From: JADJPO01 sp963825645
Lineage (GTDB): Bacteria > Actinomycetota > Actinomycetes > Actinomycetales > Kineosporiaceae
NCBI GenBank assembly: GCA_963825645.1
Contig: CAWGTT010000010.1
Location: 186,001-250,000, forward strand
Direction of reading: 5' to 3'
DNA length: 64,000 nucleotides
The stretch's first letter is position 1. Every line of letters starts with the position of its first letter. Below the pieces are notes generated by a model that saw only the letters and a list, made by a program, of their open reading frames with translations, was not told where the DNA came from and made no database searches. The position numbers were made by a program, and so were the translations under genes. Below are positions 7,438 through 17,105 of the stretch, piece by piece.

Positions 7438-10400
7438 TCAGCTCCCCTCAGGAGACGAGCCGGGGTTGCCCGCGGCACTGGTTCCGGCGGTCGCGAGGCG
7501 TCGCTCCCTGCCGTCAGGGGTGTCGGGAGCGGGGGCCCGCGGCGTCCGGGTCGACGCCACGGCCAGGCCCGGCAGGACGAAGAGTGTGACCGGGAGCGAG
7601 GTCAGCAAGCCCGCGATCAGAACGACCGCGGCCGGCTGCAGGAACTCCAGCCCCGGGCCGCCGGTCACGGCGGCCGGCGCGAACAGGGCCATCAGGGCCA
7701 CGACCGTGACCAGCATCGGGAAGGCCTGCCCCCGTGCGGAGGAGATCGCGGCGCCCGCGGCATCGAGGGGGCTGACGTCGACGTGTCCGTTACCTGGGCG
7801 ACCGTCGCCCGCGTCGCCCTGGACCTCACCGACGCCACCTGGGTCACCGACCGTTGCGAGCCCGTACCGCAACGTCAGCGCCACGACGCCGAGGGCCCCG
7901 GCGAGTGCGCCCGCCCCAGCCGGCCCGCCGACCCCGACGGCGGCCAGCAGCCCGCCCGAGGCCGCCAGAGGCAGAGCCAGGAGCAGCAGTGCTGCCCGCC
8001 GCCAGCTGCGCAGGGCCGACTGGCAGACCAGCAGAACCGCCAGTGCGACCGCGATGGCGTACCACCACCACCCGGTTCCGGGTCCTGCTCGGCGTCTCGG
8101 TGTCGACCACCTCGGCGCGGTACTCGAAGGGCATCTGCATGCCGCGCAGCCGATTTGTCACCTCGGCCACGACGGCCCCCCTGTCGCCTGCCGGCAGCGA
8201 CGCCACGACGTCCACGTACCGCAGCACGGCGTCATGGGCCACGACGACGGGCTCCGGGGCGAGGCTCACCGAGGCGACATCGCCGAGCCGTACCTGCCCG
8301 CCGGACGGGGTGTCGATGAGCAGCGACTCCACGTCGCTGGGGCTGTGCCGCTGTGCCGGGCCTCCCCAGACCACGACGTCGAAGATCTTCTGGTCCTCGT
8401 ACAGGTTGCCCACGAGCAGGCCCGAGATCAGGGTCGCGGCTTCTCTGCGCACGTCCCCCGGCTTCAGCCCCACCGTCCTGGCGCGGGCCAGGTCGACCTC
8501 GATCCGCAGGCTGGGCTGGGTGGCGACCGCGTCCACGCGCGGGGAGACCACGCCACGCACCGACGACAGCATCTGAGCCACCTGGTCGCCGGTGCTTGTT
8601 GAGCTCGGCATATTCGGAGCCGTAGACACGGACCACCAGGTCGCCCTTGGCCGCGGGAGTGGCCGTCTCGATCCTGTCGGTGCTGTAGCTGGTGACGCTC
8701 GAGGACAGACCCGGGTAGCCGGCCACGGCCTCGCGAAGCGTTCGGGTGGCGGCGGCCGCGTCCGCTTCGGCGGTCAGGGCCACCCACAGCTCGGCGGAAT
8801 TGACGTCCACGACCCGATCGGAACTCAGCGCGCGTCCGACGTTGGCGGCCACCGTGGCCACGCCGTCGACGCCCTGTGCCTCCTGCGCGACCAGGTCCGT
8901 GATCCGGGTCATCTCGGTCAGCGAGGTGCCGGAGGCCGCCTCCAGGTGTACCAGCACGTTGCGGTCCCGGACGTCGGGCAGCCACGGCCCGGCGGTGCTG
9001 CGGACCACGACCGCGACGCCGATCAGCAGCAGGACGGCGGCGGCGCCGATGATCGGCACCCGTCGGCCGATGACGCCGGACACGCCGTCGAAGCCGCGGG
9101 CGACGAGACTCTGGACCCGGCCCGGGCCGGCGACCGCACCCGCTCGCAGCAAGACCACGAGCACCGGTGTCACGGTCAACGCGACGACGAGCGAAGCGAG
9201 CACGGCAAGGGCGTAGGTGACCACGGCCTGCCGGGTGAAGGCACCTGGAGCACCGCGCAGGAACAGCAACGGCGCCGCGACCAGGAGGGCCGCAACCGTC
9301 GCGTACAGTACGCCGACGCGCCCGCGCCCGACGACGTCGACCACGATCTCCCGGTGCGAGAGGACCTCGTCACCGGGCAACGGCCGAGACCTTCGCTCCC
9401 GGAGGCGGTACACGTCGCCGATCACGTCGTCGACCACCAGCGCCATCGCGGCGGCGAGGCCCAGCACGGTCATCGCCGTGAACGTGGTGCCCCGCAGGTA
9501 CAGCAGGTACAGCCCGGCGATCACCGAGGTGGGGACCGAGACGAGGGCGATCACGGCTGCCCGCCACGAGACAAGCAGACCGATCACCGCCAGCATGAGC
9601 AGGAACCCGATCAGGGTCACCAGCCCGATCCGCGAGCGTGCCTCCTCCAGGAAGCTGGCCGGTCGGTACAGCTCGGTGTCGACCGTGATCCCGGGCAGAC
9701 CGGGAGCCATGTCGGCGAGCGCCGCCTCCACATCGCGGCTCACCTGTGCCGGGTCCGCCCCGGGGAACTTGTCCACCATGATCAACAGACTCTCGGCGCC
9801 GTTGACGCTGGCATCGCCGATCAGCGGCTGGTGGTCCTCCACCACCGTGGCGACGTCGCCGATCCGCTGGCCCGTCGCATCGCCTTCTAGCGCGACATCC
9901 GCGAGCGCCTCCGAGGTGGTGATCGGCGAAACGTGCTGGACGCCCAGGCGCTGGCTCGGCGTCTCGACGAAGCCGCCGGTACCGGGCGTCGACGCCTCGA
10001 CGAAGGTCAGCGGGGAGACCCACATGGCGTTGCCGGTGGTCTCGATCAGCCGGGTCAGGGTGACCCCGTCGGCGGCCAGCTTCTGGGGGTCCACCTGCAC
10101 CTGGAGCTGGCGGTCCCGCTGCCCGAACACCGACACGTTGGCCACGCCGGGCAGGCCCAGCAGCCGGGGCTTGATCTGCCAACGGGCGAGAACGGACATG
10201 TCGACGGGCGAGACGGTGTCGGACCTCATCGCGACCATGGCGACCCGGTTGACCGACGACTGCGGCTGGATCATCACCGGCGGCGTGCCGACCCCGGGCA
10301 GGGCGTGCGCCTGCGACATCCGCTCGGTGACCAGCTGACGGGCCTGGTATATGTCCGTCCCCTCCTCGAAGACCAGCTCCACCGAGGACATCCCCGGGAT

Positions 10401-10661
10401 GGACTTCGAGGTGATCCGTTCGACGAACGGCACGCCGTTGAGCAGGTCCTGCTCCAGGGGAACAGTGATGAGCTGCTCCACCTCGACAGCCGACAGGCCC
10501 AGAGCCTGCGCCTGCACCTCGACCCGCGGCTGACGGAACTCGGGGTACAGGTCGGTCGGTGCTCCGCGCAGCTGCGGCGCAGCCACGACCAGCATCACGG
10601 CCACCAGACCCAGGACACCCCAGCTGAACCGGACCGCATTCGCGGATAGCCATCGCATCAT
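7438..10661 (-). pseudogene. Second HME-RND permease gene, two frameshifts
   Basis: The gene begins at ATG 10661 (MMRWLSANAVRF), preceded by AGGAAGGGG, and reads as an RND permease to about 8600 (signature YPEFRQPRVEVQAQALGLS). There the frame changes, after VYGSEYAELNK, to the frame carrying QMLSSVRGVVS. It changes again at about 8065, in a run of ACC triplets after RTRNRV, to the frame carrying YAIAVALAVLLVCQSALRSW. The last frame ends at TGA 7438-7440 with the usual final helices. Summing the pieces gives a near-full-length pump of roughly 1070 residues. The TM4 motif is degenerate: VVDDVIGDVYRL has Tyr where the family has Glu. It is first in the operon with the lipoprotein and the intact pump. 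The frameshifts may be real decay or sequencing errors. Confidence 0.75.
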
Positions 10662-10930
10662 CGCCGAACCCCTTCCTCGGCATTGCCTCAACGGACGGTC
10701 ATCGCAGGGGCAGGGATCTGTCCCCGGCCTATCAACCCGGCCGGCGCGAAACTCACAAGTCCACGAATCAGGCTACGAACTGCGCCAATGCGGACGCGTC
10801 CCCCATCGGCCTCCGGTCGTCCGGCCCCATGGGAGTGAGCGGTCCGATACCCGGGGAGGGCACTGCCTCCACCTGGGGTAGCACCCGGATCACCCTCACG
10901 ACGCCCGGCGAATCTGCCGAAGCAGCACGG

Positions 10931-12313
10931 GTGAGACGTTCGACGCTGCTGCGCGGAGCGGCCCTGGCCGCCGCTGTGTCCTTCGCCATGGCTCTGACCC
11001 CGGCCGCCTCCGCGTCGTCCGTCACGGACGACGACACCCGCGAGCCGGCGGTCAGCGCTGCCCCGTCCGCTCGCCCTCCCACGACGCCGAATCCGGTTGC
11101 GGCGCAGGCCCAGGGCTCGACGCGCTACCAGGCCGCGCTGGCGCCGTCCGCGGTGCCCGCCGCAATCACCGCGAGCCTCACCCTCACGGCGCGGGCCAGT
11201 CGTTACCTGGGCCCGGCGCTGTCCGGCCAGGTCGTCGAGATCCCCCAGGACAGCGCGGACGGCGTGACGGTGCAGTGGCGCCACAATGCCGGACGCACCC
11301 GGCTTCCCGCCTCGACCCAGAAGGTGCTCACCGCGTACACGGTGCTGCACTCGATGAAGCCGACCGACAGGCTGACCACCACGGTGTACCAGAACACCGT
11401 CAAACGCGACCGGCTCTACCTGCGGGGCGGGGCCGACCCCAGCCTGACCCGTAGCAGGCTGGCGTCCCTGGCCCGGGACACCGCGGCCGCGCTGAAGCGA
11501 CAGAAGCGCACCCGGGTCGCGGTCTACGTGGACGCCTCGGTGCTGCCCAGGCCCACCTCGGCCAGCGGGTGGAAGTCCAGCTACCTGCGCAGCGACGTCC
11601 AGCGGGTGCAGGGGCTGCCGCTGGCCGGCTACCGCGGCACCAATGCCGCGACCGCCGCCGGCAGGCTGTTCGCCGCCTACCTGTCCCGCTACGCGATCAG
11701 GGCGACGATGCGGACGGCGGCGACCACACCCGCCGTCAGGTGGCAGCTCGCCCGCAGCACCTCTGCTCCGGTCCGCTCGTTGGTCGCGACCATGCTGGCC
11801 ACGAGCAACAACGACTACGCCGAGTTCCTGCTCCGCCATGCCGCCATCGCTCGGGGCGTCACGCCGACCTGGTCGGGGGCCATCGGCAACGAGGTCACGC
11901 TGCTCCGCGCGGCACGGGTTCCTCTCGGCGGCCTGCGGCTCGCCGACGGCTCCGGGCTCTCCCGCACCAACCGGATGCCCGTCGCCACGCTGACCGCCGT
12001 CCTGACCCGCCTGTGGACCGACCCGGCCGACGCGAAGGTCGTCTTCGCCTGGGGCGCCATGCCGCGGGCCGGCCAGTCCGGCACCCTGGTCACGCGGTTC
12101 CGCATCGCCCAGCAGGCCTGCGCTCAGGGGCTCGTGCTCGCCAAGACCGGCACGCTCGCCGACACGGTCGCCCTGGCCGGAGTGGCCCGCAGCGTCGATG
12201 GCCGCGACCGGGTGTTCGTCCTGATCGAGAACGGCATTACAGGACGGAACACCTCCGTGCGGATGGCCTTGGACACCCTGGCCACGTCCGTCGTCGGCTG
12301 CCGGCTGGGCTGA
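10931..12313 (+). CDS. dacB: D-alanyl-D-alanine carboxypeptidase/endopeptidase, PBP4 (S13) type
   Basis: This is a secreted low-molecular-mass penicillin-binding protein that trims or cuts peptidoglycan cross-links outside the membrane. From GTG 10931 it has 460 residues and starts with a basic tip and hydrophobic core (LLRGAALAAAVSFAMALTPA) ending in ASA, a signal peptide. All three active-site motifs are present: S128-T-Q-K131, S292-N-N and K405-T-G. The order and spacing, with a long insertion between the first two motifs, are those of the S13 (DacB/PBP4) family. The frame is open from ATG 10829, but those extra 34 residues would sit before the signal peptide, so I prefer the GTG. The gene diverges from the RND operon. 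Confidence 0.85.
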   Translation: MRRSTLLRGAALAAAVSFAMALTPAASASSVTDDDTREPAVSAAPSARPPTTPNPVAAQAQGSTRYQAALAPSAVPAAITASLTLTARASRYLGPALSGQVVEIPQDSADGVTVQWRHNAGRTRLPASTQKVLTAYTVLHSMKPTDRLTTTVYQNTVKRDRLYLRGGADPSLTRSRLASLARDTAAALKRQKRTRVAVYVDASVLPRPTSASGWKSSYLRSDVQRVQGLPLAGYRGTNAATAAGRLFAAYLSRYAIRATMRTAATTPAVRWQLARSTSAPVRSLVATMLATSNNDYAEFLLRHAAIARGVTPTWSGAIGNEVTLLRAARVPLGGLRLADGSGLSRTNRMPVATLTAVLTRLWTDPADAKVVFAWGAMPRAGQSGTLVTRFRIAQQACAQGLVLAKTGTLADTVALAGVARSVDGRDRVFVLIENGITGRNTSVRMALDTLATSVVGCRLG

Positions 12314-12332
12314 CCCGCTCCGCTCAACCCGC

Positions 12333-12360
12333 TCTCGGCGTTCAGGTCTCGGCGTTCAGG
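12333..12360. repeat. 14-bp tandem duplication at a gene end
   Basis: TCTCGGCGTTCAGG occurs twice in direct succession (12333-12346 and 12347-12360). The second copy contains the minus-strand stop codon (12356-12358) of the E1 gene. It lies between two convergent genes and may reflect replication slippage at the 3' end. Confidence 0.7.
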
Positions 12361-14806
12361 CCAGCATCCGCAGCGCAGCCGCCTCGACGTCGCCCTGCTG
12401 CACCAGCGCCAGGTTCGCCGCCTCTCCGAGCGGAAGGAAGGAGTCGGCCCCTGTGACCCGGGCCATCGCCCCGGTGTACCCGGCCTCCCCGAGCCCGGTG
12501 ATCAGCCCCTCGGCGACCCCGCCGGTGCGACGGGTCTCGTCGACCACCAGGAGCCGGCCGCACGCCTGCGCCGCCCGCAGCACGTCGGCGACGGGCAGCG
12601 GGGCCAGCCAGCGCAGGTCGACCACTCGGACGCCGTAGCCCTGCTCGGCGAGCACCGCGGCGGTCTGCAGGGACATCCGCAACCCGTTGCCGAACGTGGC
12701 GATCGCCAGGTCGGTGCCATCCCCCCAGGTCGCCGCCCGCCCGATCGGGACATGCGCCATCGGCCACACCTCGGGCGGCTGGTACTGGCCCAGCCAGGCG
12801 TCGTCCCCGGGGCGGAGCATGTCCCGCTCGTGGTAGAGCGCGATCGGCTCGACGAACACGCTGACGGTGCCGTCCACCGTGGCCGCAGCCAGGCAGGTGC
12901 GCAGCATCGCCGGAGCGTCCGACGGGTGCGCGGGACAGGCGATCACGACGCCGGGGATCTCCCGGAGCGCCGCGATCGCGTTGTCGTTGTGGAAGTGCCC
13001 GCCGAAGCCCTTCTGGTAGGCCAACGCGGCCACCCGCACCACCAGCGGGTTGCGGAACGCCCCCTGGGAGAAGAACTGGAGCGTCGCCGCCTCGCCGCGG
13101 ATCTGGTCGATCGCGTTGTGCAGGTAGGCCAAGTACTGGATCTCCGGGACCGGGAGCAGCCCGCTCACCCCGGCGCCGAGGGCCAGGCCGAGCACGGTCT
13201 GCTCGTCGAGCACCGTGTCGATCACCCGCGAGGCACCGAGCTTGCGCAGCAGACCCCGGGTCACGCCGTACACCCCGCCCTTGCGGGCGACGTCCTCGCC
13301 GAGCACCAGCAGCCCGGCCCGCGCCGCACCGGCGTCCAGCAGGGTCCGGTTGATCGCCGCGGCCAGGGTCATCGCGCCCTCGTGCTCGGGCAGCTTGTCG
13401 GCGAAGACCCTTCTCCGCTCGTCCGGGCCGGCCGCTCGTGCCGCCTCCACGGCGACCTGTTCCGGACGGCGCGGTGCCAGCGGGGCCTGCACCTCGGCGA
13501 GGGAGGTGAGCCGGGGACGGCGCAGGGCCTCGGCAACCGCTTCCCCGACCTCGTCGCGGCGCTGCGCCCAGCGGCGGCGGACCTCGTCGGCCGCCAGCAC
13601 CCCCCGGACCACCAGGGCCCGCATCGTCGCCGCCACCGGGTCGCGCAGCAGGTCGGTGGTGATCTCGCTTGAGGTCCGGTACGCGGTCTCGACGTCCGAG
13701 CCCGCATGGCCGCCGAGGCGCACGCAGGACAGGTGAAGCAGCACCGGGACTTTGTGGTCCCGGGCCAGCTCGACCGCCGCACGAGCGGTGCGTAGGCAGA
13801 CCACCGGGTCCTCGCCGTCGTCCGTGCAGTACTCAAGGCCGGGGGCGTCGGCGAACAGGGTCTCGATCCAGCCCGGCGGGGTCCGGGTCGAGATGCCCAG
13901 CCCGTTGTCCTCGCAGACCAGCAGCAGCGGCAGCGGGATGCCCTGGCGTCCGGCCCACCGCGCGGAGTTGATCGTTCCGGCGGCCGTGGAGTGGTTCGCC
14001 GAGGCGTCCCCGAACGAGGCGACGACGACCGCGTTGTCGGGCCAGGCGAGCCGGCGGCGCAGCCGGGCCGGGAGACCGCGCTGGCGCCCGATCGCCCAGG
14101 CGACCCCGAGCGCCCGGGGCAGATGACTGGCGATCGTCGAGGTCTGCGGGATCACCGCGAGCTCGGGGTGACCGAACACCTTGTGCCGCCCGCCCGCGAT
14201 CGGCTCGTGGGCCGAGGCGGCCAGCCCGAGCGCGACGTCCATGATCCCGTCAAGACGCCGGGCCGACGCGCCGGCTGCCGGCTCGGGGTGGACCTGCCCC
14301 GATCGGGCCAGGTAGAACGCCCCGGACCGGTAGTGCAGCAGCGCCGGGTCGTCGCGGCGCAGGCCCAGCGCGACCGCCGCGTTCGCCTCGTGACCCGAGG
14401 AGCCGATCGTGTAGAAGCCCTGGCCGGCGGCGCGCATCCGGCGGGCGGCGACGTCCAGCCATCGGCTGGCGACCTGCGCGTCGAACAGCTCCAGCAACAG
14501 GTCGCCCTCCTCGGCCCGGACGGCGCGGGGGTCGTTCGGGAGGCGGGCCACCGGGATGCCCGGCCCCGGGCTGGGCGGCGCCGACGATCCGGACCCGACG
14601 GGACCGGCCGGCCGGTCGGTCGCCTCCCCACGGTCCAGCTGGTCCAGCGTCGCCAGGACCGGGGTGAGGTGGGCGATCAGCTCCTCGCCCGGGCCGGGAA
14701 CGCTCAGATCGGCGGCCGACAGCCCGGCAGCGGCGTCGCCGTCCTGGGCCCGGTGCGCCGGACCGCCCGCCCGGTGTGCGCGATTCGCCCGTCTGGACCC
14801 TGGCAT
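12356..14806 (-). CDS. Thiamine-diphosphate 2-oxoacid dehydrogenase E1, alpha-beta fusion
   Basis: This is an 816-residue E1 component in which the alpha and beta subunits of a branched-chain 2-oxoacid (or related) dehydrogenase are joined. The alpha half (about residues 90-440) contains YTIGSSGHEANAAVALGLR and the ThDP/Mg motif beginning GDASANHSTAAGT and ending in VCEDN (about residues 262-297). The beta half starts near residue 470 (MTLAAAINRTLLD) and contains VLGEDVARKGGVYGVT, PEIQYLAYLHNAIDQIRGEA and the C-terminal transketolase-like domain (VVDETRRTGG). It would decarboxylate a 2-oxoacid and pass the acyl group to an E2 lipoyl protein, but no E2 or E3 gene is in the window. GGGAGG five bases before ATG 14806 selects this start over longer upstream options. 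The first 80 residues are an Arg/Ala/Pro-rich extension of unknown role. Confidence 0.83.
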   Translation of the reverse strand: MPGSRRANRAHRAGGPAHRAQDGDAAAGLSAADLSVPGPGEELIAHLTPVLATLDQLDRGEATDRPAGPVGSGSSAPPSPGPGIPVARLPNDPRAVRAEEGDLLLELFDAQVASRWLDVAARRMRAAGQGFYTIGSSGHEANAAVALGLRRDDPALLHYRSGAFYLARSGQVHPEPAAGASARRLDGIMDVALGLAASAHEPIAGGRHKVFGHPELAVIPQTSTIASHLPRALGVAWAIGRQRGLPARLRRRLAWPDNAVVVASFGDASANHSTAAGTINSARWAGRQGIPLPLLLVCEDNGLGISTRTPPGWIETLFADAPGLEYCTDDGEDPVVCLRTARAAVELARDHKVPVLLHLSCVRLGGHAGSDVETAYRTSSEITTDLLRDPVAATMRALVVRGVLAADEVRRRWAQRRDEVGEAVAEALRRPRLTSLAEVQAPLAPRRPEQVAVEAARAAGPDERRRVFADKLPEHEGAMTLAAAINRTLLDAGAARAGLLVLGEDVARKGGVYGVTRGLLRKLGASRVIDTVLDEQTVLGLALGAGVSGLLPVPEIQYLAYLHNAIDQIRGEAATLQFFSQGAFRNPLVVRVAALAYQKGFGGHFHNDNAIAALREIPGVVIACPAHPSDAPAMLRTCLAAATVDGTVSVFVEPIALYHERDMLRPGDDAWLGQYQPPEVWPMAHVPIGRAATWGDGTDLAIATFGNGLRMSLQTAAVLAEQGYGVRVVDLRWLAPLPVADVLRAAQACGRLLVVDETRRTGGVAEGLITGLGEAGYTGAMARVTGADSFLPLGEAANLALVQQGDVEAAALRMLA

Positions 14807-14925
14807 GCCACCTCCCGTCGCACGATCGGGCCATCCTCGCAAACCGCTGTGCGTCGTCGTTGCTTCGACGCTCGGTAATGGCAGTCTTGTTCGTGAACGT
14901 CGCCGCCCCCCACGGAGGAGAACGA

Positions 14926-15648
14926 ATGGCACCGGTTTCGCCGAGGCACTCGCGAGCAGCACGCTGCGGTGCTCTGGGAGCGCTTCTCGCTCTCGCCGTG
15001 ACCGGCTGTGGCGGCGGCCCGGTGACCGCGGCGGGGTCCGGCACCACGGCGGGCACGGCGTCGACCCCCGGCGGAACGGGCGAGGGATCGACGGCGACGG
15101 ACGGCTCGCCGGGTCCGAGCGACGGGTCGGCCGGGCCCGGCGACGGATCGAACGGCGGCGCCGGTGGGTCCGGTGGCGCCTCGTCCGGGTCGGCCTCGAC
15201 GGCCTCGGGTCGCACTCTGGGCACCGGCCCCGCGGGCGCGACCGGTTCGGGTGCACCGGTGCCGTGGGAGACCAGCGGCCCCGGCGTCCAGCGGCTGCCG
15301 GCCAGCCTGCCGTCGGCGTCGTCCGGGCCGGCGAGCCTGACGATCCTGCTCGACGACGGGTTCGGCGTGCGCACCACCTGGACCCTGACCTGCGAGCCGG
15401 CCGGAGGCACTCACCCCACTCCCCGCGCGGCCTGCGGCGTGCTCGGCGCGAAGGGGGCCACCGCGCTACCGGCGCCGCGTGATGGCGCAGTCTGCACCCA
15501 GCAGTACGGCGGTCCTCAGAAGGCCAAGCTCACCGGCAGCTGGCGGGGGAAGAAGGTCTCCGCCGAGCTGAGCCTGGAGAACGGCTGCCAGATCACGCGC
15601 TGGACGGCGCTGCTCGGCCTCCTGCCGCAGGGCGGCGTCAGCTCCTGA
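14926..15648 (+). CDS. Lipoprotein with subtilisin-inhibitor (SSI) domain
   Basis: This protein has 240 residues. The start at 14926 follows GGAGGAG (14914-14920). A short signal sequence ends in the lipobox AVTGC (Cys about residue 26), so it should be lipid-anchored outside the cytoplasmic membrane. About residues 30-105 form a Gly/Ser/Thr/Asp/Pro-rich linker. The C-terminal about 110 residues match the Streptomyces subtilisin inhibitor fold: WTLTCEPAGGTHP, then AACGVLG, VCTQQYGGPQKAKLTGSW and NGCQITRW, with four Cys expected to make two disulfides. SSI proteins block subtilisin-like serine proteases; these are normally free secreted proteins, so a membrane-tethered version on a flexible stalk is unusual. 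The gene converges on the endonuclease gene with only 12 bp between stops. Confidence 0.75.
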   Translation: MAPVSPRHSRAARCGALGALLALAVTGCGGGPVTAAGSGTTAGTASTPGGTGEGSTATDGSPGPSDGSAGPGDGSNGGAGGSGGASSGSASTASGRTLGTGPAGATGSGAPVPWETSGPGVQRLPASLPSASSGPASLTILLDDGFGVRTTWTLTCEPAGGTHPTPRAACGVLGAKGATALPAPRDGAVCTQQYGGPQKAKLTGSWRGKKVSAELSLENGCQITRWTALLGLLPQGGVSS

Positions 15649-15660
15649 GAGCGCCGCCGC

Positions 15661-16344
15661 TCAGGCGCCGAGAGACCGCTCGACGTCCTGAGCCGCCCGT
15701 TCGTGCATCCCGACCCGGACCAGCGCCGCCCACAGCGTGGCCCGCGTCCGGGCATCGACCAGCCGGGCGAGGGAATCGGCGTCGGGCGGCAGGCCCATCC
15801 GCTCGGCTCCGGCTGCGACGCGTCCGTCGACGTACGGGGGCAGGTCGGTCCACGCCGCCTGCACCTCGCGCACGAAGATGTCGGACCCGGCCGGGCCGAT
15901 TCCGGGGAAGCCGGTGAGCAGCACCCGCAACCGCGCCAGCTCATCCTGAGCGTCCTGCGCCCCGGCGTGGGACTGCGCCCGCAGCCGGCGCAGATCGCCG
16001 CGCCAGCGGTCCAGGCACAGCTGCGCGCCGTCGCCGAGCTGCGTTGCCGTCCGTTCGTCGTAGCGTCGGTAGTGACCGCGTCCCAACGCGTCCACCCGTG
16101 CCTGCCACCCGGCGTCCAGCATCGCCCGAGGGCTGCGGTAGCCGGCAGCGAACAGCTCGCGGGCCGCCGCCGTCGCCACCGAGGCCGAGATGCGGGCGCT
16201 GAGCAGGGTCGCGAGCACGAGCAGCTGGTAGAGCGGCCCTGGCCGGTCGGCCAGGCGGATCCCCGCCTCCTGCGCGAACGTGCGCCCTTGTTGCTCCAGC
16301 AGGGCAGCCACGACGGCCTGTGTGCGGGCCGGGTCACCATCCAT
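15661..16344 (-). CDS. HhH-GPD (endonuclease III-like) DNA repair protein
   Basis: This 227-residue protein has the helix-hairpin-helix of base-excision glycosylases, LLTGFPGIGPAGSDIFVREV (about residues 140-160), followed by an Asp-containing segment. The early motif LLVLATLLSARISASVA corresponds to the LLSAQT region of endonuclease III. The C-terminal Cys cluster that binds iron-sulfur in classical Nth is absent, so it is the cluster-free subtype. Start at ATG 16344 (MDGDPARTQ), preceded by GAAGGAGCGAGG; the frame is open further upstream. The lesion it excises cannot be told from sequence. It is divergent from the carbonic anhydrase gene. Confidence 0.6.
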   Translation of the reverse strand: MDGDPARTQAVVAALLEQQGRTFAQEAGIRLADRPGPLYQLLVLATLLSARISASVATAAARELFAAGYRSPRAMLDAGWQARVDALGRGHYRRYDERTATQLGDGAQLCLDRWRGDLRRLRAQSHAGAQDAQDELARLRVLLTGFPGIGPAGSDIFVREVQAAWTDLPPYVDGRVAAGAERMGLPPDADSLARLVDARTRATLWAALVRVGMHERAAQDVERSLGA

Positions 16345-16421
16345 TCCTCGCTCCTTCCACGCGCCGAAGGCGGGATGCACGTCACGGCGCGTACAGCGGT
16401 CGGGCCTCATAGTCTGGCCCG

Positions 16422-16931
16422 GTGATCGTGAGCCTGGCCGGCCGGGTGCCGTCCGTCGACCCCAGCGCCTGGATCGCGCCGTCCGCGACCGTCGTCGGCC
16501 AGGTGGAGGTCGGCCCCGAGGTCAGCCTGTGGTACGCAGCGGTGGCCCGCGGCGACGCCGAGGCGATCCGGATCGGCGCCGGCAGCAACATCCAGGACGG
16601 CTGCGTGCTGCACGCCGACCCGGGCTACCCCTGCGTGCTGGGCACCGGGGTCGTGGTCGGGCACCGCGCCGTCCTGCACGGCTGCCGGGTCGAGGACGAG
16701 GTGCTGGTCGGGATCGGCGCGATCGTGATGAACGGCGCGGTGATCGGCACCGGATCCCTGGTCGGCGCCGGCGCGCTGGTGCCGGAGGGTGTGGTGATCC
16801 CACCGCGCTCCCTCGTGCTCGGCGCCCCGGGGCGGGTGCGCCGCGAGACCTCGCAGGCGGAGGTCGAGGCGATCCGGCGCAACGCCGCCCGCTACCGCGA
16901 GCTGCGCCTGGTGCACGCCGCCGCGGACTGA
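16422..16931 (+). CDS. Gamma-class carbonic anhydrase family protein
   Basis: This is a 169-residue left-handed beta-helix protein built of hexapeptide repeats ((V/I)GxGxx), the fold of gamma carbonic anhydrases and their YrdA/PaaY relatives. Repeats run from about residue 25 to 140 (SLWYAAVARGDAEAIRIGAGS, interrupted here by no gaps, then NIQDGCVLHAD and VVVGHRAVLHGC). The metal-binding His residues of LHAD, VGHRAVLHG and the loop between them are retained, so zinc or iron binding is likely. The start is GTG 16422. A C-terminal helix (VEAIRRNAARYRELR) packs on the trimer in this family. Whether it hydrates CO2 or acts on a CoA thioester is not decided by sequence. Confidence 0.75.
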   Translation: MIVSLAGRVPSVDPSAWIAPSATVVGQVEVGPEVSLWYAAVARGDAEAIRIGAGSNIQDGCVLHADPGYPCVLGTGVVVGHRAVLHGCRVEDEVLVGIGAIVMNGAVIGTGSLVGAGALVPEGVVIPPRSLVLGAPGRVRRETSQAEVEAIRRNAARYRELRLVHAAAD

Positions 16932-17105
16932 ACGAGCGGCCGCGGTGATGACAGCGGCCGGACGTGGACCTGGACCTGCCGATGACCAGCCCCTACTTTG
17001 GGTCCGTCCGAATCATCCGTTATGCGCCATCAACACTGCGCAGACGCCGTCCGGCCAGGCCCGGGACCCGATGGCGGCGCGCGGCGCGAGCACTGGAGGA
17101 CGACG

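Noticed and set aside
10688..11839. Minus-strand frame opposite the PBP4 gene
   Set aside because: It lies entirely against a DD-peptidase with all three active-site motifs, and its sequence has no family match.
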